DNA of 64,000 nucleotides. It comes from DASSUW01 sp963774155 (GTDB lineage Bacteria; Actinomycetota; Thermoleophilia; Solirubrobacterales; Solirubrobacteraceae). The notes under the pieces were generated by a model, which worked only from the letters and a program-made list of their open reading frames with translations, was not told where the DNA came from and ran no database searches. Of this stretch, positions 31,882 through 40,252 are shown one piece after another (positions within the stretch are counted from its first letter, which is position 1; each line of letters opens with the position of its first letter). The DNA lies in NCBI GenBank assembly GCA_963774155.1, contig CAVZDW010000008.1:1-64000 (forward strand), in the 5' to 3' direction. Position numbers and translations under genes: made by a program.

Positions 31882-32361
31882 TCAGCCGGGCAGGTCTTCG
31901 GGCCGCTTCTTGGCGAGCTTGCCCTGGAGCAGCCCGGTGGATTGGCCGACTTCGATCAGGTAGCCGTCGGGGTCGCGCATGTAGCACCGGATCTCAGCAC
32001 CGCGATCGATCGGGGGCGTCACGAACTCCGCCCCTTTCGCGCTCCACCGCTCGTAGCACTCCTGGACGTTGGCGACCCGCAGGTTCAGGAAGCTGGAGAC
32101 GGTGTTCCCGGGCTCGTAGTTGACGACCGAGATGTCGGGCTTGTCGGGGGTGGGACCACCGCCGGGGTTCATGATCAGCCACGAGTTCGACAGCTTGACC
32201 ATGCACGGGTTCTCCTCCAGCACGACCTGGCCGCCGAGGACGTCGGAGTAGAACGCGCGCGACCGAGCGACGCTCCGCACCGTGATGAAGTGCGTGACGA
32301 GGAAGCCCTCGGTCGGGTTGGGCAGGTTCTCGAAGTCGATGGCCGGCGTGTGCTCGCTCAC
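31882..32361 (-). CDS. VOC (glyoxalase/bleomycin-resistance fold) protein
   Basis: A 159-residue protein with one vicinal-oxygen-chelate domain: VTHFITVRSVARSRAFYSDV, LNLRVANVQECYERW and the closing IRCYMRDPDGYLIEVGQS. His21 and the Glu in LIEVGQ are candidate metal ligands. The family includes glyoxalases, dioxygenases and resistance proteins, so the reaction is open. GTG 32361 follows AGGAGGA by 7 bases. Confidence 0.85.
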   Translation of the reverse strand: MSEHTPAIDFENLPNPTEGFLVTHFITVRSVARSRAFYSDVLGGQVVLEENPCMVKLSNSWLIMNPGGGPTPDKPDISVVNYEPGNTVSSFLNLRVANVQECYERWSAKGAEFVTPPIDRGAEIRCYMRDPDGYLIEVGQSTGLLQGKLAKKRPEDLPG

Positions 32362-32459
32362 GATTCCGTCCTCCTGGTGCGGGTCCTAGACATGATCGCT
32401 CACGCTCCTGCACGATTGGCGGTTGGCATCTCGCGCCGGCATCGGCATGATGCGGTCCG

Positions 32460-34120
32460 GTGAAGGCGAGGATGACCGCAGCCGCGCTCGCCGCGGTCGT
32501 GCTGCTGGTGGGGGCCGCGAGCGCCTGGGCGGCGTTCGTGATCGAGGGCTCGCCGTACACGGTGGGAGACGACCCGCTGTCGCTCAACGCCGGCGACTTC
32601 AACGGCGACGGCCGCCCCGACGTGGCGACGATCAACGGGACGAGCTCCAACGTGTCGGTGTTCCTGCGCCAGGCCGGCGGCGGCTTCGCGCAGGAGGCGG
32701 GCTCGCCGATCGCGGTCGGCTCGCCGGGCCGAGCGGCGCGGCGGTCGGCGACTACAACGGCGACGGGCTCGCGGACCTCGCGGTGTCGGCCTTCGTCGGG
32801 GGCAACGTGTCGGTGCTGCTGCGCCAGCCGGGCGGCGGCTTCGCGCTCGAGGGGTCGGCGATCCCGCTCAACGTCAACGTCCACGCGGTCGCCACGGGCG
32901 ACTTGAACAGCGACGGACGGCTCGACCTCGCGGCGACGACCAGCGCCGGCCAGCTCGTGCTCCTGCTGCGCAACGCCCCGAACACGGGCTTCTCCGTGGG
33001 GCAGTCGTTCACGACCGGGGCGACCCCGGTGGCGATCGCCGTCGGCGACTACAACGGCGACGGGCTGGCCGACCTGGCGATCGCCAACCGGGGCAGCGAC
33101 AACGCGACGATCCTGCTGCGGGTACCCGGTGGCACCTTCAGCGCCGAGACGACGGTCCCGGTCGGCGACGATCCCATCGGCATCGTCGCCGCGGACTTCG
33201 ACGGCAACGGCCGCGCCGACTTCGCGGTCACCAACGCCGTCCCCGGCACCGTCTCCGCCTTCCTGCGCTCGCCGTCCAACGACGGCTTCACCGCGGAGCC
33301 GCCGATCTCGGTCAGCGCCTCGCCCGTCGGCATCGACGCCGCCGACGTCGACCGCGACGGCCGGCCCGACCTCGCCGTGGCCGCGAACGCCGGCGCCGTC
33401 GACATCCTCCACCGCAACGCCGGCGGCGGCTTCACGCGCGGTCAATCGATCCCGCTCGCCGGCGCCGTCAACGACGTTGTGGCGGCCGACTTCGACGGCG
33501 ACTCGCGGCCCGACCTGGCCGCGTCGTCGTACACCAACGCCGCGGCCGATACGTTCACCGCGCTGGTGAACCCGGCGCCCGCGCTGCCGCCGCCGGTCGC
33601 CGGCAAGACCGTCAACGTCGAGCCGGTGTCCGGCAAGGTGACGATCAAGCGGCGGGGGAGCAACCGCTTCGTCGCGCTGACCGCGGAGGCCCAGATCCCG
33701 GTCGGCAGCACGATCGACACGCGGCGCGGGCGGATCGCGATCACCGCCGCCCAGGGCGGGGGCAGGACGGCGTCGTCGGACTTCTTCGACGGGCTGTTCA
33801 AGCTCACCCAGACCAAGGGCTCCAAGCCGCTCACGACGCTGACCCTGACCGAGCGGCTCAGCTGCCCGCGCAAGGCCTCCGCCGCCGCCGCCAAGAAGAA
33901 GAAGCGGCGGCTGTGGGGCGACGGCAAGGGCCGCTTCCAGACGAAGGGCAAGCACAGCGCCGCGACCGTGGTCGGCACGCGGTGGCTGGTCGAGGATCGC
34001 TGCACGTCAACGCTGACGCGCGTCGTCCGCGGCCGCGTCAGCGTGCGCGACTTCGTCAAGCGCAAGACCGTGATCGTGCGCGCCGGCAAGCGCTACACGG
34101 CGCGCGCGAAGCGCCGGTAG
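32460..34120 (+). pseudogene. Secreted FG-GAP/VCBS repeat protein, disrupted by a one-base frameshift
   Basis: The frame from 32460 encodes a signal peptide (AALAAVVLLVGAASAWA) and the first FG-GAP repeat (AGDFNGDGRPDVATIN), then leaves the sense frame near 32730. From there to 34120 a second frame continues without loss: GDYNGDGLADLAV, GDLNSDGRLDLAA, ADFDGNGRADFAV, giving about seven repeats of a calcium-binding beta-propeller. A C-terminal domain follows (IPVGSTIDTRRGRIAIT, LWGDGKGRFQTKGKHSAATV, WLVEDRC) that I associate with Thermoleophilia secreted proteins. One missing base explains the break. Otherwise the gene looks intact and exported. Confidence 0.8.
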
Positions 34121-34135
34121 AGCAGATCGACACAC

Positions 34136-34164
34136 GAGAGCCCGCCGCGATGCGGCGGGCTCTC
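34136..34164. terminator. Hairpin terminator between convergent genes
   Basis: A perfect 13-bp stem, GAGAGCCCGCCGC and GCGGCGGGCTCTC, encloses the 3-base loop GAT. It lies 15 bases past the FG-GAP stop and 30 bases past the end of the six-codon ORF on the other strand, so it probably serves both. Confidence 0.85.
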
Positions 34165-34194
34165 TCCGTCCTGCGTCCGTGCAGATTTCCGAAA

Positions 34195-34215
34195 TTACTT
34201 GCGGATGTACGGCAT
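34195..34215 (-). CDS. Six-codon ORF with consensus ribosome-binding site
   Basis: The minus strand reads AAAGGAG, 6 bases, then ATG CCG TAC ATC CGC AAG TAA, encoding MPYIRK. It lies 32 bases after the MFS transporter stop and before a terminator, so it would be on the same transcript. The ribosome site is better than those of most full-size genes here. It may be a true micro-peptide, a translation attenuator, or a relic of a start region whose gene was deleted. No function is claimed. Confidence 0.4.
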   Translation of the reverse strand: MPYIRK

Positions 34216-34247
34216 GGAGGGCTCCTTTCTCGCTGACTGGCTCCCCC

Positions 34248-35468
34248 TCACGCGCCAGTGGCGAGTGCGGGTCGTAGGGCAGGACGAGTGCGGCGCAGCA
34301 CGCGGGCGGCGGCGAGCCAGACCAGCAGCGTGCCGACGCCTGCGAGCGCGAAGGTGGTGCGGCCGCCGTAGGCGCTCGCGAGGGCGCCGCCGGCGATGAG
34401 GGCGCCGCCGAACCCCCAGGAGTCGACCGCGTCGAGCAGGCCGAAGGTGCGGCCGTGGAGACGCTCGGGCACGATCCGCTGGAGCAGGACCCGGTCGCTC
34501 ACCACGAACAGGCCGTTGCCCAGGCCGCTGAGCGCGAAGGTGGCCATCGCCGCACCGAGGACCGGCGCCACGGACGAGCCCACGAGGCCGGCGCCGAGCA
34601 GCACGAGCCCGAGCAGGTACCGGCGGCGCAGGCCGTCGTCGTCGGTGTGGCTCGCGCCGAGCAGCGACCCGCATACGAGGCCGCAGCCGTAGGCACAGAC
34701 GAGGAGGGCGAACCCGCTGCTGCCCGCGCCGAGCTCGCGCTGTGCGAGCACGAGCTCGGCGACGTTCATGGTGCCTGCCACCATCACCACCGCGCCCGAG
34801 GTGCACATCAGGGTGCGGGTCATACGGTCGCCGAGGACGGCGCGAATGCCGGCGCGGGTGTCGGACAGCAGCGTTTCGCCGGAAGGCTCGGCAGGCCGCC
34901 CCACGCCACGCAGGCGGGTGAGCAGCAGCGCCGAGACGAGGAAGGTCGTCGCGTTGATCGCGAGCAGGGCTTCAGGCCCCGTGAAGAGCAGCACGCCCGC
35001 CGCGCACGCCGGGCCGAGCAGTTGGCCGGCGTCGCGCGACATGCCGTACAGCGCGTTGGCCGCGGTGAGCCGCTCCGGGCCGACCAGCGCCGGCAGCAGC
35101 GCCGAGGTCGCAGGCCGGAAGAGCGCGTTGCCCATGCCGAGCACGATCGCGAGCGCGAGCATGGCGCCGATGCCGTCGACCAGCAGGAGCCCGGCGATTG
35201 CGGCGGCCCGCACGAGGTCGGCCGCGATGGCACAGCCGAGGTGGCTCGTGCGGTCCGCCACGGCGCCGATGACGGCGCCGAGGAGCATCGAAGGCAGGAG
35301 GTCGGCCAGCAGCACCGCGGAGGCGGCCCAGGCCGAGCCGATGCGCTCGTAGGCGAAGACCAGGAGAGCCACGTAGCCCAGGCCGACGCCGAGCGCACCC
35401 TGCAGGTGGGCGGCGAAGAACCAGCGGGAACGGCGCTCAGCACGCCACAGTTCGAGGATGCTGAGCAT
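34248..35468 (-). CDS. MFS transporter
   Basis: A 406-residue protein with about twelve membrane helices and a central loop near residues 185-205. The first-half loop motif GAVADRTSHLG at about 68-78 is a degenerate form of the MFS A-motif; FRPATSALLPALVGPERL is typical of drug-efflux MFS proteins (MFS_1/enterobactin-exporter-like). It is read away from an AfsR/BTAD regulator whose start region is adjacent, so that regulator may control it. The six-codon ORF follows it. Substrate unknown. Confidence 0.88.
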   Translation of the reverse strand: MLSILELWRAERRSRWFFAAHLQGALGVGLGYVALLVFAYERIGSAWAASAVLLADLLPSMLLGAVIGAVADRTSHLGCAIAADLVRAAAIAGLLLVDGIGAMLALAIVLGMGNALFRPATSALLPALVGPERLTAANALYGMSRDAGQLLGPACAAGVLLFTGPEALLAINATTFLVSALLLTRLRGVGRPAEPSGETLLSDTRAGIRAVLGDRMTRTLMCTSGAVVMVAGTMNVAELVLAQRELGAGSSGFALLVCAYGCGLVCGSLLGASHTDDDGLRRRYLLGLVLLGAGLVGSSVAPVLGAAMATFALSGLGNGLFVVSDRVLLQRIVPERLHGRTFGLLDAVDSWGFGGALIAGGALASAYGGRTTFALAGVGTLLVWLAAARVLRRTRPALRPALATGA

Positions 35469-35539
35469 TCAGGTGGTTGAGAGGTCGAGGCCCGGCACGA
35501 CAGGTATGGTTCGCGACCCTGGATACGTCCCGGTTACGC

Positions 35540-38341
35540 GTGGGTAAAGCCTTGGACTTCGGAGTCCTCGGACCGCTCCTGGTGAGCCGGCCGGAGGGTC
35601 CGGTCGTACTCAAGGCGGACAAACAGCGCGCGCTGCTGGCGGTTCTCCTCCTGGCCTATGGCGAGGAGTCGGTGTCGCCCGCGCGGCTCGTCGACGAGCT
35701 GTGGGGCGACGATCCGCCGGCCACCGCCGCCAAGGCCGTGCAGGTGCATCTCTCCAGGCTGCGCAGCGCGCTCGGCCCGGAGCAGCCGATCGTCACGCGC
35801 CCGTACGGCTACGCGGTTCGCATCGAGCCCGAGCAGCTCGACCTCGCGCGGTTCGAAGCGCTCAGCGAGCGCGCCCGGGCGCTGCGCCGTGAGGGAGACC
35901 TGCCCGCCGCCGCAGGGCTCTGGCGCGAGGCGCTCTCCCTCTTCCGCGGTTCGCCGCTGGCGGACGTGCCGCTGCGCGGCCTCGCCGCGGCGGAGGCGGG
36001 GCGGCTCGCCGAGCTCGAGCTGGTGGGCCTGGACGAGCGCATCGCGGTCGAGCTCGAGCTGGGCGAGCATGTCGCGCTCGTCGCCGAGCTGCAGGCACTG
36101 GTGGCCGAGCACCCCTATCGGGAGCGTCTGCACGCCCAGCTGATGGTCGCGCTCTACCGGTCAGGCCGTCAGGCCGACGCGCTGGAGGCGTTCCGTCACG
36201 CCCGGCGGATGCTGGTCGAGGACCTCGGGCTGGAGCCGGGCCGCGAGCTTCAGCAGCTCGAGAGCGCGGTCCTGGCGCACGATCCGGTGCTCGACCTCCT
36301 GCTGGCCGAGCCCGCGCGACCGCGGCCCGTCGCCGTGCCGCCTCTCCCGGCGCCGGCCAATCCGCTGATCGGCCGCGAGCCCGAGCTGGATGCCGCCGCG
36401 GCCCTGCTCGGCGATCCGGGCGTCCGCATGATCACGCTGACCGGGCCGGGCGGGATCGGCAAGACGCGCCTCGCGCTCGAGCTGGCGCGGCGCGAAGGGG
36501 GCCGGTTCGCGGACGGCCCACGGCTCGTGCCGCTCGGCACGATCGACGACCCCGAGCGCGTGATGCCCGAGATCGCCCGGGCATTGGAGATCCCGGAGGA
36601 GGACGGGAAGCCGCCGCTCCAGGCGCTGGCGGGCTTCCTCGCCGAGCGGGAGTTCCTCATTGTCGTCGACAACCTCGAGCAGGTGGTGGACGTCGCGCCG
36701 AAGCTCGGCGAGATGCTGGCGGCGTCACCGCGCTCGAAGCTCGTGAGCACGAGTCGCGCTCCGCTGCGGCTCGCCGGCGAGCACGAGCTGCACGTGCCAC
36801 CGCTCGCGAGCGAGCCGGCGCGCGAGCTGTTCGTGACGCGGGCACGCGCGGTCAACCCGCGGCTCGAGCTCTCGCCCGAGGCCGCCGAGTGCGTCGAACG
36901 CATCTGCGTGCGTCTCGACGGCCTGCCACTGGCGATCGAGCTTGCTGCCGCGCGCTCCAAGGTCCTCTCCCCGCAGGCCATCCTCGACCGGCTCGAGCAG
37001 CGACTCGACCTGCTGACCACGGGCCCGCGAGACGCTCCGGCGCGCCAGCGCACGCTGCGGGCGGCGATCGGCTGGAGCTACGACCTGCTCGACGACGAGG
37101 TTCGCGCACTGTTCGCCGACCTCGGCGTGTTCGTCGGGGGGTGGACGCTCGAGACCGTGGAGGCGGTCGCGGGCCCCGGCGCGCTTGACGGGATCGCCGC
37201 GCTCGCGGACCAGAGCCTCGTCACCCGCAACGGCGATCGCTACGAGATGTTCGAGAGCATCCGCGCCTACGCGCTCGAGCAGCTGATCGCCGCAGGCGCG
37301 CTCGACGATGCCCGCAGGCGCCATGCCCGAGCGTTCGCCGCGCTCACGGAGCAGGCCGAGACCGGAATCAGGGGCCCGGCCCAGGCGAGCTGGTTCGTGC
37401 GGCTCGACGCCGACGCGGAGAACCTGCGCGCCGCGACCGCGTGGGCACTGGTCGACGGCGACTCGGACACGGCGCTGCGCCTCGCCGGCGGCCTCTTGCG
37501 GTTCTGGGCCGCGCGCGGGGCGCTGACCGAGCGCCGCGAGGCGCTGGCCACCGCGCTCGCGGCGGGCGCGGGAAGCCCGGGCCCGCGGGTCAACGCGCTC
37601 CAGGCCGCCGGCGTCATGGCGGCCGAGGCCGGTGACTTCGACGCCGCCGGCGTCCACTTCGACGCCGGTCTGCAGCTCGCGCGCGCGGTGGGCGACCGCG
37701 AGCGGATCGCGAGGCTCCAGAGCAATCTCGGGACGCTGGCCATGTACGCCGGCGACCATGAGCAGGCGCTGCGCCGCTACGAGGAAGGCGCCGTGATCCT
37801 GCGCGAGACCGGCGACGCGCTCGGCCTGAGCCTGGTCACCCAGAACCTCGCCATCGCCCAAGCCGGCGTCGGACGCCGCGACCGCGCGATCGCCCTGCTC
37901 GAGGAGAGCGTCGAGCTCGCGCGCCGCGCGGGCGACCCCGCCCACACCGCCTCGGCGCTGCGCACGCTCGCCCGCGTGCTGCTGGCGGGCGAGGCCGATC
38001 GCGATCGCGCGATGGAGCTCATCCGCGAGAGCCTGACCCGCTCGCGCGACCTCGGCGACCGCCCGGGGATGATCGAGTGCCTCGAGACCGTGGCCGGCGA
38101 GGCCGGCCACGCGGGCGACGCGCGCACGGGTGCGCTCCTCCTGGGATCCGCGCAGGCGGCGCGGGCCGCGGCCGGGGCCATCCTCCAGCCCGACGAGACC
38201 GCCTGGGTCGAGGCGACGACCGCATCCCTGAGCGCCGCGCTCGGCCGGCAGGCCTTCGGGGCCGCCCTCGCCGACGGCGCCGCGCTGCCGCTCGAGGACG
38301 CGGTCGAGCGCGCGCTGGCTGTGGATCGTGGCAACATCTAG
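35540..38341 (+). CDS. AfsR/SARP-type BTAD regulator with NB-ARC ATPase and TPR repeats
   Basis: A regulator of about 933 residues. An OmpR-like winged HTH at about 1-95 (LDFGVLGPLLV, LVDELWGDDPPATA) is followed by the bacterial transcriptional activation domain at about 100-245 (HPYRERLHAQLMVALYRSGR). An NB-ARC ATPase comes next (LTGPGGIGKTRLALEL at about 300; LIVVDNLEQVVD at about 375), then TPR-like repeats to the end. GTG 35540 leaves room for promoters; TTG 35477 would leave 8 bases to the divergent MFS gene, and TTG 35552 is also possible. Such proteins activate secondary-metabolism or efflux genes. Confidence 0.88.
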   Translation: MGKALDFGVLGPLLVSRPEGPVVLKADKQRALLAVLLLAYGEESVSPARLVDELWGDDPPATAAKAVQVHLSRLRSALGPEQPIVTRPYGYAVRIEPEQLDLARFEALSERARALRREGDLPAAAGLWREALSLFRGSPLADVPLRGLAAAEAGRLAELELVGLDERIAVELELGEHVALVAELQALVAEHPYRERLHAQLMVALYRSGRQADALEAFRHARRMLVEDLGLEPGRELQQLESAVLAHDPVLDLLLAEPARPRPVAVPPLPAPANPLIGREPELDAAAALLGDPGVRMITLTGPGGIGKTRLALELARREGGRFADGPRLVPLGTIDDPERVMPEIARALEIPEEDGKPPLQALAGFLAEREFLIVVDNLEQVVDVAPKLGEMLAASPRSKLVSTSRAPLRLAGEHELHVPPLASEPARELFVTRARAVNPRLELSPEAAECVERICVRLDGLPLAIELAAARSKVLSPQAILDRLEQRLDLLTTGPRDAPARQRTLRAAIGWSYDLLDDEVRALFADLGVFVGGWTLETVEAVAGPGALDGIAALADQSLVTRNGDRYEMFESIRAYALEQLIAAGALDDARRRHARAFAALTEQAETGIRGPAQASWFVRLDADAENLRAATAWALVDGDSDTALRLAGGLLRFWAARGALTERREALATALAAGAGSPGPRVNALQAAGVMAAEAGDFDAAGVHFDAGLQLARAVGDRERIARLQSNLGTLAMYAGDHEQALRRYEEGAVILRETGDALGLSLVTQNLAIAQAGVGRRDRAIALLEESVELARRAGDPAHTASALRTLARVLLAGEADRDRAMELIRESLTRSRDLGDRPGMIECLETVAGEAGHAGDARTGALLLGSAQAARAAAGAILQPDETAWVEATTASLSAALGRQAFGAALADGAALPLEDAVERALAVDRGNI

Positions 38342-38379
38342 GTCGTCCGATGCGCGCAGGTCGCGCCGCACGGGGACCA

Positions 38380-38760
38380 ATGGCTTTCGACCTGGTCATC
38401 GACATCGAGAACACGCCCGGTGCGCTCGCGCAGGTCGCGGCCGCGATCAGCGATGCCGGCGTGAACATCGCCGCGGCCACGTGCATCGGGCCCGGCGACC
38501 GGGCTGAGCTCCACATCCTCGTCCCGCACGCCGAGGCCGCGAAGCATTCGCTGGCGATCTCGCATCTCGCGATCACCCGCGAACGCGAGGTCGTCGTCGT
38601 CGATGTCGAGGACCGCCCGGGCGTGCTGGCGGACCTGACGCGCAAGATCGCCCGGGCCGGAGTCGACCTCGATCTCGTCTACGTCGCCACGCGAAATCGC
38701 GTGGTCTTCGGCGCGGCCGACCTGGGTGCCCTCAAGGCCGCGCTGGACACCGCGAGCTAG
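38380..38760 (+). CDS. Tandem ACT domain protein
   Basis: A 126-residue protein made of two ACT domains: residues 3-65 (DLVIDIENTPGALAQVAAAI) and 72-126 (VVVVDVEDRPGVLADLTRKI). Stand-alone ACT proteins bind amino acids or nucleotides and regulate partner enzymes. GGGGA precedes ATG 38380. It lies 39 bases after the BTAD regulator and one base before the DUF2252 gene, and could be read with both. Confidence 0.85.
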   Translation: MAFDLVIDIENTPGALAQVAAAISDAGVNIAAATCIGPGDRAELHILVPHAEAAKHSLAISHLAITREREVVVVDVEDRPGVLADLTRKIARAGVDLDLVYVATRNRVVFGAADLGALKAALDTAS

Positions 38761-38761
38761 G

Positions 38762-40183
38762 TTGTCCAAGAAGCCGAAGAAGGAGAAGAAGCACGCTCGC
38801 GGCGTACTGGATCTCCCGAAGGCGATAGAGGAGCGCGTCGCCGAGGGCCGCGCCCAGCGCGAGTCGGTGCCGCTGGAGGCTCACGCCGAGTGGGGCGCGC
38901 CCGATGACCGTCCGGATCCCGTCGGCATCCTCGAGAAGCAGAACGCGACGCGCGTGCCAGAGCTCGTGCCGATCCGGCACGGGCGGATGATCGTCTCGCC
39001 GTTCACGTTCTACCGCGGGAGCGCGGCGATCATGGCGTGGGATCTGTCGTCCGCTCCCACGACGGGGTTGCGTGTGCAGTGCTGCGGCGATGCGCACCTC
39101 TCGAACTTCGGCATCTTCGCGGCGCCGGATCGCCAGGTCGTGTTCGATCTCAACGACTTCGACGAGACGCTGCCGGCGCCGTTCGAATGGGACGTCAAGC
39201 GCCTGGTGGCGAGCATCGTGGTCGCGGCCCGTGGCAACGGCCATCGCCGCAAGGAGCAGCGGGCGGCGGCGCGCGCCGCGGCGGCCGCCTATCGGACGAC
39301 GATGGCCAAGGCGGCGTCGATGCGCTTCCTGGATGTCTGGTACACGCGGTTCGACGCCGACAAGGTGATCGCGGAGTTCAGCGCAACCGCGGGCAAGGGC
39401 TCGGTCAAGGCGGCCACGAAGACGCTCGCGAAGGCGCAGACGCGGACGGGCCTCGGCTCGCTGGAGAAGTTCGCGGAGCGGGTCGACGGCGGCTACCGGA
39501 TCAAGCAGCAGCCTCCGGTGATCGTGCGCCCGCCCGAGACGAGGCACGCCGACTTCGAGCAGATCATCCACCAGGGACTCGCCGACTATGCCCGCTCGCT
39601 CGCGCCCGATCGGCGGATCGTGCTCGACCACTACCACTACGTGGATTTCGCGCGCAAGGTCGTCGGCGTCGGCTCCGTCGGGACCGAGGCCCTGATGATC
39701 CTGTTGATGGGCGACCGCGAGGACGACCCCCTGTTCCTGCAGATCAAGGAGGCGCGGACCTCGGTGCTCGCCCCGTATGCGGGCGCCAGCGAGTACGAAC
39801 ACCAGGGCGAGCGGGTCGTGCATGGCCAGCAGCTCACGCAAGCGGCGAGCGATGCCTTCCTGGGCTGGGTCACCGGGAGCGGCGAGCAGCACCACGAGTT
39901 GTACGTCCGCCAGCTGCGCGACAAGAAGGGCTCGGCCGAGGTCGAGCTGATGACGCCGGCGCGCATGGCGATCTACGGCGAGCTGTGCGGCACCACGCTG
40001 GCACGTGCGCACGCGCGCACGGGAGACGCGGCCAAGATCACGGGCTACCTCGGCGACGACGACACCTTCGAGCGCGCGCTCGAGCGCTTCGCCGTCGCCT
40101 ACGCGGACCAGACCGACGCGGACTACGCCGCGTTCACCGCGGCCGCCGACGAGCATCGCATCGAGGTCGAACGCGGCGTGTAG
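38762..40183 (+). CDS. DUF2252 family protein (kinase-like fold)
   Basis: A 473-residue protein. The family signatures are FTFYRGSAAIMAWD at about 80, CCGDAHLSNFGIF at about 107 and FDLNDFDET at about 127. The last two resemble the catalytic and metal-binding loops of aminoglycoside-phosphotransferase-like kinases. LDHYHYVDFARKVVGVGSVG is also family-typical. The substrate is unknown. TTG 38762 is one base after the ACT gene stop; the Lys-rich start (SKKPKKEKKHARG) is normal for the family. Confidence 0.87.
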   Translation: MSKKPKKEKKHARGVLDLPKAIEERVAEGRAQRESVPLEAHAEWGAPDDRPDPVGILEKQNATRVPELVPIRHGRMIVSPFTFYRGSAAIMAWDLSSAPTTGLRVQCCGDAHLSNFGIFAAPDRQVVFDLNDFDETLPAPFEWDVKRLVASIVVAARGNGHRRKEQRAAARAAAAAYRTTMAKAASMRFLDVWYTRFDADKVIAEFSATAGKGSVKAATKTLAKAQTRTGLGSLEKFAERVDGGYRIKQQPPVIVRPPETRHADFEQIIHQGLADYARSLAPDRRIVLDHYHYVDFARKVVGVGSVGTEALMILLMGDREDDPLFLQIKEARTSVLAPYAGASEYEHQGERVVHGQQLTQAASDAFLGWVTGSGEQHHELYVRQLRDKKGSAEVELMTPARMAIYGELCGTTLARAHARTGDAAKITGYLGDDDTFERALERFAVAYADQTDADYAAFTAAADEHRIEVERGV

Positions 40184-40252
40184 GTCAGGAGCTCGGCGCG
40201 CGACGCTGGCGGGCGGACCGGGCGTAGACTCGGTCGTCCCCGGAGGCTTCAC

